NCBI GenBank assembly: GCA_025924775.1
Contig: JAICHS010000059.1
Location: 1-11,073 of the forward strand
Reading direction: 5' to 3'
Source: Rhodanobacteraceae bacterium
GTDB lineage: Bacteria; Pseudomonadota; Gammaproteobacteria; Xanthomonadales; Rhodanobacteraceae
Length of the DNA stretch: 11,073 bases
Positions 1 to 4,880 of this stretch are shown here, in pieces; positions within the stretch are counted from its first letter, which is position 1, and each line of letters opens with the position of its first letter. The position numbers and the translations under genes are program-made. Under the pieces are notes generated by a model. The model had not been told where the DNA came from and did not search any database. It saw only the letters and a list, made by a program, of their open reading frames with translations.

Positions 1-363
1 CAAACCATCGCCGAGGCGGCATTGCTGATGCGCGAGAAGGACGTTGGCAGCGTGGTCGTCCATCGCGACGACAAGCTGGTCGGCATGTTGACGGACCGCG
101 ACATTGCCGTGCGTGCCGTCGCCGAAAACCTTGCGCCCGCGACGTCCGTACAGGAAGTGATGAGCGACAGCATCAAGTACTGCTTTGAAGACCAGGACGT
201 CGATGAGGTTGCAGCCAATATGGCGGAACTGGAAATCCGCCGGCTGCCGGTGGTCAACCGTGACAAGCGGTTGGTCGGAATCATTGCCCTCAGCAACATG
301 GCGTTTTCGGAAGAACCAGACTCGACCAGCGTTTATCTGGAGTCGGTCGCATCCCCACATTGA
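1..363 (+). CDS. Tandem CBS-domain protein, 5' end cut off by the window
   Basis: The reading frame is open from base 1 to a TGA at 361-363, so the start lies upstream and 120 residues are visible. Two CBS repeats can be read. The first runs through 'DVGSVVVHRDDKLVGMLTDRDI' type sequence (about visible residues 15-40) and the second through 'IRRLPVVNRDKRLVGII' (about residues 77-95), each with the usual small-hydrophobic strand, the 'kLVG' turn and the following helix. CBS pairs typically bind adenine nucleotides (AMP, ATP, SAM) and act as energy or redox sensors. No catalytic or membrane domain is visible, so this is probably a stand-alone regulatory CBS protein of about 140 residues. Its stop is followed closely by the next gene, suggesting co-transcription with the kinase-like gene downstream. 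The ligand cannot be predicted from the sequence. Confidence 0.9.
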   Translation, partial: QTIAEAALLMREKDVGSVVVHRDDKLVGMLTDRDIAVRAVAENLAPATSVQEVMSDSIKYCFEDQDVDEVAANMAELEIRRLPVVNRDKRLVGIIALSNMAFSEEPDSTSVYLESVASPH

Positions 364-389
364 ATTCGCAACCGCAACGGATCGCCGGC

Positions 390-713
390 ATGGAAACCTC
401 GGTAAGCACAGCCGTCCCGCAAAGCATGTCCATTCGCATCACCGGCGCCGATACGGGTGTCAGTGCGCTGATGGCCGCCATACGCGGTTTGCAGGCAGTG
501 GATGACATCGTCGAGTTGTCGCTGGATGCGCCGCGCAAGCGGGGCGATTCCAGTTCAGCCGGAATGGTGGACGATACTACTTCGGAGTGTCGGGAAATGC
601 GTGTGCACGTTCCGAGTTCGGTCGCTTACGACTACGTGCGCGGCCGCATCGAAATGCTGGCGGCACGCAACGGGGTCATCGTCGAATGGCTGGACTTGGA
701 GCGAACGCTGTGA
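390..713 (+). CDS. Small unrecognised protein between CBS protein and kinase
   Basis: This is a 107-residue protein if it starts at ATG 390. A TTG at 360 overlapping the upstream stop (TTGA) would give 117 residues, but neither start has a strong Shine-Dalgarno. The first half ('MSIRITGADTGVSALMAAIRG', then 'VDDIVELSLDA') has a strand-helix-strand pattern like a small ACT-like or ferredoxin-like fold. The middle is Ser/Asp-rich and looks flexible. The C-terminal 40 residues again show strand, helix, strand ('MRVHVPSSVAYDYVRGRIEML', then 'GVIVEWLDLE'). There is no signal peptide or membrane segment. It is held between a CBS protein and a kinase-like protein, and its stop overlaps the next GTG by 4 nt, so it is likely made in proportion to the kinase. 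An adaptor or ligand-binding role is inference only; I do not recognise the family. Confidence 0.75.
   Translation: METSVSTAVPQSMSIRITGADTGVSALMAAIRGLQAVDDIVELSLDAPRKRGDSSSAGMVDDTTSECREMRVHVPSSVAYDYVRGRIEMLAARNGVIVEWLDLERTL
698..701 (+). promoter_or_regulatory. Ribosome binding site deciding the GTG 710 start
   Basis: GGAG lies 8 nt before GTG 710, inside the 3' end of the preceding gene. Together with the GTGA start/stop overlap at 710-713 it supports translational coupling and argues against other in-frame starts further up or down. Confidence 0.6.
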
Positions 714-1495
714 ACGCAACCATCGGGCATGCCCAATGCGAGCCGACCGCCGCCACCGGGCCATCGGAAAACCCGTCACCAGCAGACCATGGTTCCATCA
801 AACGTGAGTGTGGCGAGGCGATACAGGCGATGCCTGAGAGCTTCAGCCAAGTCATCGGTTCGCTTGCGCACGCGGTGTCGAATTCGCTCAACTCGATCAT
901 GGCTGCGACCCAACTTGCGACCATGCTGATCGCGCAAAATCGCGCAGACGATGCGCGGGTCTCGCTGGATCGGGCGGAGCAGGAATGCCTGCGGGCGGCG
1001 CGGTTGCTACGCGACGGGCGCAGCCTCGCGACGTTCGAGGTACCCGGTGGGATGGGCGGCGTCGATATCGCCATGGTTCTCTCGGTCTGCGCGGAAGTCT
1101 GCTCGGATCTTGGCGACGTGCGGGTCGGATGCGAGCAGGGGCTGCCGCTGGTGCGCGGTCAAACAGATGCGCTGAAGCGTCTGTTCTTGGAGATCCTCGA
1201 CAACGCGTTCCAGTTCGGCAGCACGAGCGTCACCGTTACGGCGACCGCCGATGGCAAGCAGGATGCGGTGCTGATCGAGTTGGCCGACGATGGCTCGGGT
1301 GTGCGGGTGCAATCGCCCGCGATCTTCCAATCGTTCATGACGTCCGAGCCGGCCGAGCACAGCGGCTTGGGCCTCGCCTTCGCAGCAAGAATCGCAGCGG
1401 CGTACGGTGGCGCGGTCGGATGCAACGACACACGACAGGGCGCGCGCTTCTGGGTGCAATTGCCGAGTGCCGATGGGTCTGGACCCGAGCACTAA
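710..1495 (+). CDS. Minimal soluble histidine-kinase-like protein (HATPase_c)
   Basis: With the GTG at 710 the protein has 261 residues. Residues 1-45 are polar and low in structure. Residues 47-110 form a two-helix dimerisation/phosphoacceptor-like region with the H-box 'LAHAVSNSLNSI' (candidate His54). Residues 150-255 form a HATPase_c domain with N-box 'EILDNAFQFG' (Asn165), G1 'ADDGSG' (192-197) and G2 'HSGLGLAFA' (217-225). Such proteins bind ATP and either autophosphorylate on His or control partner proteins. There is no transmembrane segment, PAS, GAF or HAMP domain, so sensing probably comes from a partner; the CBS protein just upstream is the natural candidate. The H-box lacks the usual acidic residue after His and the usual Pro, and no response regulator is encoded in the window, so phosphotransfer is uncertain. 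In-frame ATG 830 is an alternative start that would still keep His54. Confidence 0.85.
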   Translation: MNATIGHAQCEPTAATGPSENPSPADHGSIKRECGEAIQAMPESFSQVIGSLAHAVSNSLNSIMAATQLATMLIAQNRADDARVSLDRAEQECLRAARLLRDGRSLATFEVPGGMGGVDIAMVLSVCAEVCSDLGDVRVGCEQGLPLVRGQTDALKRLFLEILDNAFQFGSTSVTVTATADGKQDAVLIELADDGSGVRVQSPAIFQSFMTSEPAEHSGLGLAFAARIAAAYGGAVGCNDTRQGARFWVQLPSADGSGPEH

Positions 1496-1523
1496 CATTG
1501 GACGTTACCGCCAGGAGGTGCAC

Positions 1524-1730
1524 ATGAAGGACGCAAATGTCGATGTGGTCAAACTCGAATGGCCGAGGATTGCAGGCCGCATACGGAGGCACTGGCCAAT
1601 GCTGACAGAACGGGACGTGCAATCGCAAACGGGCGATACCGCATACCTTGCAGAAAGATTGCAGGAGCGCTACGGCCTGGATCGCCGTGAAGCTTTCCTG
1701 CAGGTTTACGAATTCGAATGCGAGTTGTAA
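1524..1730 (+). CDS. CsbD-like small protein, divergent copy
   Basis: This 68-residue protein has an excellent Shine-Dalgarno (AGGAGGTG, 1513-1520) before ATG 1524. It matches the CsbD pattern: a Trp near the N terminus ('LEWPRIAGRIRRHW'), 'LTERDV', then 'GDTAYLAERLQERYGLDRREA' and an acidic tail. The second half is clearly homologous to the next gene, with shared 'RLQERYG'. The front half is less typical: the Gly-Lys rich 'GKLKSRWGKL' of its neighbour is replaced by 'GRIRRHWPML'. CsbD proteins are small, abundant, stress-induced proteins (sigma-B controlled in Bacillus) of unknown molecular role. The gene starts 28 nt after the kinase stop, so it is probably in the same transcript. Confidence 0.85.
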   Translation: MKDANVDVVKLEWPRIAGRIRRHWPMLTERDVQSQTGDTAYLAERLQERYGLDRREAFLQVYEFECEL

Positions 1731-1778
1731 TTGTAATCAGCAATTTGCAATCGGTTACCACATGGATGGAGCAGTGAA

Positions 1779-1976
1779 ATGAACGAAGACAGGATCAAAG
1801 GACAGTGGAAGCAATTGAGCGGCAAGCTGAAGTCGCGCTGGGGCAAGTTGACCGACGACGATTTGCGGGTCGCAGACGGAGATGCCGAATACCTCGCCGG
1901 TAGGTTGCAGGAGAGGTATGGCATCGCCAAGGACGAGGCAGTCAAACAGGTTCGCAAGTTCGAAGACGACATGTGA
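1779..1976 (+). CDS. CsbD family stress protein, canonical copy
   Basis: This 65-residue protein starts at ATG 1779, with GGAG at 1768-1771. It has the full family pattern: 'NEDRIKGQWKQLSGKLKSRW' then 'GKLTDDDL', 'DGDAEYLAGRLQERYGI' and a C-terminal charged helix. It is very hydrophilic, with no Cys and no membrane or signal segment. It lies 48 nt after the first CsbD-like gene, and both share the C-terminal core, so the pair arose by duplication. The family is linked to general stress (YjbJ in E. coli, CsbD in B. subtilis), but no biochemical activity is established. It is followed by a hairpin-rich untranslated region and a strong terminator, which marks the end of the transcript. Confidence 0.93.
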   Translation: MNEDRIKGQWKQLSGKLKSRWGKLTDDDLRVADGDAEYLAGRLQERYGIAKDEAVKQVRKFEDDM

Positions 1977-1984
1977 CGGGCATA

Positions 1985-2176
1985 GCACGCAATTGATTCG
2001 TGCGCAGCCCGGCGTCTACGAAGTGCCGTTCCCCTCCGGCACTTCCTGCGGCGCCACGGATGGCTCCGTGCCGGTTCGAGCGCTTCCCCCTGTGCGTTCG
2101 GATTCGGCGGTCAACGCGTCAAATGCGTTGGCACGCTTCGGGCAGCAAAAGGATATTTCTGCCCGAAGCTTTTTTT
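1985..2176 (+). ncRNA. Candidate structured 3'UTR or 3'UTR-derived small RNA
   Basis: Five hairpins can be drawn in a row with no convincing coding sequence: 1985-1989/1999-2003, 2020-2028/2037-2045 (9 bp perfect, loop of 8), 2055-2060/2065-2070, 2113-2117/2125-2129, and the terminator stem 2135-2145/2159-2169. The region starts 9 nt after the csbD stop and ends in a U-tract. This could be a stable 3'UTR, a processed small RNA, or simply a long trailer. No clear internal promoter is visible, so processing from the csbD mRNA is more likely than independent transcription. Low certainty. Confidence 0.3.
2135..2176 (+). terminator. Strong intrinsic terminator after the csbD genes
   Basis: An 11-bp perfect stem (GCTTCGGGCAG at 2135-2145 with CTGCCCGAAGC at 2159-2169, loop of 13) is followed directly by seven Ts (2170-2176). 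It ends the CBS/kinase/CsbD transcript and separates it from the small membrane peptide gene. Confidence 0.92.
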
Positions 2177-2218
2177 AATCGACAAGGTTGATAATCCCGC
2201 TGCGACAAGGAGCATCCC

Positions 2219-2383
2219 ATGTTGTACTACGCAGTCGTTTTCCTGATCATCGCCATCATTGCCGGTTTCTTCGGATTTTTCGGCGTTGCCGGCCTTGCTG
2301 CGACCATCGCAAAAATCCTATTCGTCATTTTTATCGTCCTGTTCATTGTTTCGCTGATCTTCGGGCGCCGCCGGCTTCCCTAA
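2219..2383 (+). CDS. DUF1328/YtjA-type small membrane peptide
   Basis: This is a 54-residue protein with ATG 2219, AAGGAG at 2207-2212, and a TAA stop at 2381-2383. It reads 'MLYYAVVFLIIAIIAG', then 'FFGFFGVAGLAATIAKI', then 'LFVIFIVLFIVSLIFG' and a basic tail 'RRRLP'. That makes two hydrophobic helices around a Gly/Ala-rich turn, the hallmark of the DUF1328 (YtjA) inner-membrane family. The function is unknown; relatives are often found near CsbD and other stress genes, which fits the position here. It begins 43 nt after the upstream terminator, so it probably has its own promoter or depends on read-through. The basic C terminus suggests that end faces the cytoplasm. Confidence 0.9.
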   Translation: MLYYAVVFLIIAIIAGFFGFFGVAGLAATIAKILFVIFIVLFIVSLIFGRRRLP

Positions 2384-2481
2384 CGTACGACGGTGGATAG
2401 CGGTGGAAACGCGAGGGTTTGTCACGCGAAGCGTAGACGCAACGATCGCGAAAGAGGTTGGGCGGTGCAACGCTGGGTGGT

Positions 2482-2509
2482 GGGGGACCGCCTTCGGGGG
2501 ACCGCCTTC
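2482..2509. repeat. 14-bp perfect tandem duplication
   Basis: The 14-bp unit GGGGGACCGCCTTC occurs twice head to tail (2482-2495 and 2496-2509) in the convergent gap between the small membrane peptide and the NRAMP gene. The rest of the gap (2384-2551) shows no coding sequence and no clear terminator with a T-tract for the - strand gene. Confidence 0.8.
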
Positions 2510-2551
2510 GCCGGCGATTCGGCCCCAACGGTGGGACATCGAAGCCAGGCG

Positions 2552-3826
2552 CTACCGGTGCGGCAGGAATAGCGTCGCGAACATCACGAGTGTCGCGGCA
2601 CCCATCACGCCGGTGGCGGCCCAGCCCAGCGCCTTGAGCGCGCGGGGACTGGTGAACTTGCCCATGACTTTGCTGCGGCTTGCCAGCAGCATGATCAGAA
2701 CCATCAGGGGCACCGCGACCACGCCATTGATCACCGCGCTCCAGTACAGCATCTTGATCGGATTGACGGGCGTAAAACTGATCAGCATGCCGCCTAGGGT
2801 CGCGATCGCAATGGTGCCGTAGAACAATCTTGCGCGTTGCGGCTTGTGGTCAAGGCCGGTGCGCCACCGGAACGTCTCGCCGAGCGCGAAGGCCGCCGAA
2901 CCGGCCAGCACCGGAATGGCGAGCAATCCGGTGCCGATGATACCGCCCGCGAAAAGCACGAACGCGAACTTCCCAGCCAGCGGTTTCAATGCCATCGCCG
3001 CATCGGCCGACGACTGGATGTCGGTCTTGCCGTGGGCATGAAGGACTGCGGCGCCGGCAAGAATAATGCAAAACGCCACCACCTCGGAGAACAACATTCC
3101 GGTGAGCGTGTCCAGCCAGATGCGGCGCAGCGCACCCTCTGCGTGTGCAGGCTTCTGGCGCAGCGGCTGCCGGTGACGATTCGATCGGACTTCGTTGGCT
3201 TCCTCCGAGCTTTGCCAGAAGAATAGATAGGGGCTGATGGTAGTGCCGAGAACCGCGACGATACCCATGGCGTAGTCCACCTTCAGCGTGAACGTCGGCC
3301 AGACCAGTTCCTTCAGCACGTGGGCCCAAGGCACACGGACCATGAAGATTGTCGCGACGTACGCGAACAGGCTGAGTGCGAGCAATTTCAGGACAGGGGT
3401 GTAGCGCGGCATCGGCACGAACACTTGCAGCAACACCGAGAGCAGGGCTGCCACGGCGGCGTACAGTGGGGCGGGACCGCCCGCCAGCAACTTCGTGGAT
3501 GCACCGATCGCGCCAATATCGGCGCAAAGATTGATCACGTTGGCGATTGCAAGCAGGATCACCGCACACGCGACCACCGGCATCGGAAATTCTGCGCGCA
3601 GATTCCGGGCAAGGCCCATGCCGGTCACACGTCCGACCCGCCCGCATATCGCCTGGATTCCGATCATCAATGGCAGGGCCAGCGGGACCGTCCAAAGGAT
3701 GCCGTAACCGAAAGACGCCCCGACCTGGGAGTAAGTGGCGATCCCGCTCGGATCGTCATCCGCCGCACCCGTGATGAAACCCGCGCCGAGCCTCTTCCAC
3801 CACGGCGTCTTGTTTGTCTGTGGCAT
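2552..3826 (-). CDS. NRAMP-superfamily divalent cation transporter, atypical metal site
   Basis: This 424-residue membrane protein reads on the - strand from ATG 3826, with AAGGAG (complement of 3833-3838) 6 nt upstream. About 11 hydrophobic segments fit the LeuT-fold NRAMP (SLC11) architecture. The first helix has 'GAADDDPSGIATYSQ' (Asp25-Pro-Ser-Gly28) where MntH-type carriers have Asp-Pro-Gly-Asn. Helix 6 has 'LGTTISPYLFF' (Ser198, Pro199, Tyr200) where MntH has Met-Pro-His. Thus the metal-liganding Asn and Met are replaced, while the Asp is kept. This points to the NRAMP-related clade that includes magnesium transporters (NRMT) rather than Mn/Fe carriers; the substrate is inferred. A His/Arg/Gln-rich loop follows helix 6 (about residues 214-236). 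The gene is monocistronic and convergent with the stress cassette. No metal riboswitch was recognised upstream. Confidence 0.93.
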   Translation of the reverse strand: MPQTNKTPWWKRLGAGFITGAADDDPSGIATYSQVGASFGYGILWTVPLALPLMIGIQAICGRVGRVTGMGLARNLRAEFPMPVVACAVILLAIANVINLCADIGAIGASTKLLAGGPAPLYAAVAALLSVLLQVFVPMPRYTPVLKLLALSLFAYVATIFMVRVPWAHVLKELVWPTFTLKVDYAMGIVAVLGTTISPYLFFWQSSEEANEVRSNRHRQPLRQKPAHAEGALRRIWLDTLTGMLFSEVVAFCIILAGAAVLHAHGKTDIQSSADAAMALKPLAGKFAFVLFAGGIIGTGLLAIPVLAGSAAFALGETFRWRTGLDHKPQRARLFYGTIAIATLGGMLISFTPVNPIKMLYWSAVINGVVAVPLMVLIMLLASRSKVMGKFTSPRALKALGWAATGVMGAATLVMFATLFLPHR

Positions 3827-3838
3827 GACACACTCCTT

Positions 3839-4135
3839 GTGCCATTGCGCGGGGACACCAGCGCCGCATAATCTTGAGTGATGTCACATGAAGGAATGCT
3901 GATGCTGTCGGCGCGATCCCGGTCGGGCCGCGGGTGGCCGCCTAGACGAGCAGGGCGGGCCCGCATGCGTTTGCTTGCACGTTGCGTGCAGACGCGTCAG
4001 GCGGCGTCCGGCCGCTCGGAAGAAAGGAACGATACTTAACTTTTCATTGGTGAGGCGCAGCTGTGAGATGGACCCGCCCGGCCTTCGAGCAGGACCGAAT
4101 CCTTCAGGCGTTCGCGGATCATCCGCGCGTCGTAC
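3839..4135. other. Gene-poor spacer between the NRAMP and XRE genes
   Basis: No convincing gene is seen here apart from a doubtful 39-codon frame on the - strand (4036-4155, listed separately). It contains a hairpin TGCACG-TTG-CGTGCA (3976-3981/3985-3990) that can be extended by GCGT 3967-3970 with ACGC 3992-3995, without a T-tract. The NRAMP promoter should lie in 3845-3900 on the - strand. A weak candidate there has -35 TTCCTT and -10 GATTAT with 17-bp spacing (reading the complement). Confidence 0.5.
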
Positions 4136-4155
4136 TTGATGGTGCATAGTGACAT
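4036..4155 (-). CDS. Doubtful 39-residue ORF divergent from the XRE gene
   Basis: Read on the - strand from ATG 4155 to TAA at 4036, this gives a 39-residue peptide beginning 'MSLCTIKYDARMIRERLKDS' and ending 'SCASPMKS'. Its first 25 residues look protein-like (amphipathic helix, mixed composition), unlike the Arg/Pro-rich noise of the other frames here. No Shine-Dalgarno precedes the ATG. The start lies inside the XRE promoter/operator region, so it could be a divergently controlled partner, the remnant of a lost gene, or chance. I do not recognise it. Confidence 0.2.
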   Translation of the reverse strand: MSLCTIKYDARMIRERLKDSVLLEGRAGPSHSCASPMKS

Positions 4156-4164
4156 CGCTATATA
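4136..4164 (+). promoter_or_regulatory. Sigma70-like promoter of the XRE regulator gene
   Basis: TTGATG (4136-4141) and TATATA (4159-4164) are separated by exactly 17 bp, a good vegetative promoter. Transcription would begin near 4171, about 50 nt before the TTG start of the regulator. The -10 box lies inside the first operator-like repeat. Confidence 0.65.
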
Positions 4165-4183
4165 CGTAGTAACATAGCTATGT
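4149..4183. promoter_or_regulatory. Operator-like repeat pair over the XRE promoter
   Basis: Two related 14-mers, GTGACATCGCTATA (4149-4162) and GTAACATAGCTATG (4169-4182), match at 11 of 14 positions and lie 20 bp apart, about two helical turns. The second contains a perfect 12-bp palindrome ACATAGCTATGT (4172-4183). They cover the -10 box and the expected transcription start, the usual place for autorepression by an XRE protein. Assignment to the downstream regulator is inference. Confidence 0.5.
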
Positions 4184-4222
4184 AACGTCACGTTTTACCG
4201 GTATGGGTGGGCGGAGGCGCAC

Positions 4223-4453
4223 TTGGCTATCAAGTTCAAATTGAAGGAAAAAATCGCAGACGTGGAGTTCCGGCAGCGTCGCGTGCTCATGCTCAAGGAC
4301 GTCGCTGCGGGAAGCGGAGTCCATGCCGTTACGTTGTCGAAGCTCGCCAATAACAAGCGTTACGACGTCAGGGTCAGCACCATCGACAAATTGTGTGCGT
4401 ATTTCAAATGCGGTATTGGCGACTTGGTGCAGTACGTCCCGGACGACAATTGA
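4223..4453 (+). CDS. XRE/Cro-type small HTH regulator (HTH_26-like)
   Basis: This is a 76-residue protein. The start is TTG 4223, supported by GGAGG (4213-4217) 5 nt upstream; no in-frame ATG lies nearby. The five-helix Cro/C1 pattern is clear: 'RQRRVLMLKDVAAGSGVHA' then 'VTLSKLANNKRYDVRVSTI' and 'DKLCAYFKCGIGDLVQYVP'. This is the layout of the short 'XRE, HTH_26' family, which consists of little more than the DNA-binding domain. The recognition helix lies at about residues 35-45 ('HAVTLSKLANNK'). The reading frame is noticeably richer in A/T than the surrounding operon genes, which suggests horizontal acquisition or relaxed selection. Repeats over its own promoter suggest negative autoregulation. 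No toxin or partner gene is evident downstream, so it may be an orphan antitoxin-like or phage-derived regulator. Confidence 0.88.
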   Translation: MAIKFKLKEKIADVEFRQRRVLMLKDVAAGSGVHAVTLSKLANNKRYDVRVSTIDKLCAYFKCGIGDLVQYVPDDN

Positions 4454-4490
4454 TGGTTCCTGGAGACCAACGGTCATTCGGATGTCCGCC

Positions 4491-4534
4491 GTGGTCTCAC
4501 GATGGTCTCGATATGGTCTCAGGACGGTCTCAGC
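4491..4534. repeat. Four-unit 11-bp tandem array centred on GGTCTC
   Basis: GGTCTC occurs at 4493, 4504, 4515 and 4526, an exact 11-bp period. The units are GTGGTCTCACG, ATGGTCTCGAT, ATGGTCTCAGG and ACGGTCTCAGC. The inverse GAGACC lies just upstream at 4463-4468. The array starts 37 bp after the XRE stop and is not in a coding frame. It could be a cluster of protein-binding sites on one DNA face or a slippage product. Confidence 0.75.
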
Positions 4535-4654
4535 GTCCAGTGGCGACCGGCTTGTCGAGAGCCGACGGGGTAAGGCCACGCCAATTGACATTACGGCGCT
4601 CAGCCTGTTGATCCCGTGGAAGCCGCGGCTGCTCAAGGGTTTGCACGGGTACGG

Positions 4655-4684
4655 TTGCGTGATTGCCTGATGTAACAGTAGAAT
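4655..4684 (+). promoter_or_regulatory. Promoter of the tRNA-fMet/rimP-nusA-infB operon
   Basis: TTGCGT (4655-4660) and TAGAAT (4679-4684) with an 18-bp spacer lie just before the tRNA, giving a start near 4691 and a leader of only about 7 nt. The sequence after the -10 box (GCCCGTTCCC) is GC-rich, the discriminator type typical of stable RNA promoters under stringent (ppGpp) control. Confidence 0.6.
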
Positions 4685-4697
4685 GCCCGTTCCCTGT

Positions 4698-4774
4698 TGC
4701 GGGGTGGAGCAGTCTGGCAGCTCGTCGGGCTCATAACCCGAAGGTCGCAGGTTCAAATCCTGCCCCCGCTACCA
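4698..4774 (+). tRNA. Initiator tRNA-fMet (CAT anticodon)
   Basis: This 77-nt cloverleaf has an encoded CCA end. Anticodon CAT lies in loop CTCATAA between TCGGG and CCCGA, giving the three G:C pairs (GGG/CCC) specific to initiator tRNAs. The D-stem has A11:T24, also initiator-type. The T-arm is GCAGG-TTCAAAT-CCTGC. The acceptor stem pairs from position 2 to 7, while positions 1 and 72 are T and T, an unpaired end; E. coli has C1xA72. The lack of a 1:72 pair is what formyltransferase requires. It stands at the head of the rimP-nusA-infB operon exactly like metY in E. coli. Confidence 0.97.
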
Positions 4775-4782
4775 GGCCTTTG

Positions 4783-4820
4783 TCAGGGATGTTGCTGGTT
4801 CCCTGATCCGCAGGATGCGG
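4783..4820 (+). promoter_or_regulatory. Two hairpins in the leader between tRNA-fMet and rimP
   Basis: TCAGGGA (4783-4789) pairs with TCCCTGA (4800-4806), and CCGCA (4808-4812) with TGCGG (4816-4820). They follow the tRNA 3' end by 8 nt. They could be RNase processing sites that free the tRNA or part of an antitermination leader; no T-tract follows them. Confidence 0.45.
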
Positions 4821-4857
4821 AACGCCGACTCCTGGAAGCGAAAACGGCGACTTGAGG

Positions 4858-4880
4858 AATGGGCCTAGTGCCCATTTTTT
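4858..4880 (+). terminator. Intrinsic terminator/attenuator between tRNA-fMet and rimP
   Basis: AATGGGC (4858-4864), loop CTAGT, GCCCATT (4870-4876), then four more Ts form a compact terminator 24 nt before rimP. Part of the transcripts should stop here after the tRNA, with read-through supplying the protein genes. In E. coli the metY leader is likewise terminated and relieved by cold-shock proteins; the same control here is inference. Confidence 0.75.

Noticed and set aside
587..709. Longer kinase-like protein from ATG 587
   Set aside because: It would overlap most of the second half of the preceding gene; the GTG at 710 has a Shine-Dalgarno and the 4-nt overlap typical of coupled genes.
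2850..3695. 281-codon frame on the - strand inside the NRAMP gene
   Set aside because: Out-of-frame reading of the transporter; Arg/Gly-rich with no membrane pattern, while the 424-codon frame has clear helices.
3667..4147. Two - strand frames of 99 and 87 codons upstream of the NRAMP gene
   Set aside because: Arg/Pro-rich, no start signals, and one overlaps the NRAMP 5' end; they look like chance frames in GC-rich spacer.
4491..4534. CRISPR-like array
   Set aside because: The 11-bp units with 6-bp cores have no spacers of 30 bp and no cas genes nearby; it is a short tandem repeat only.
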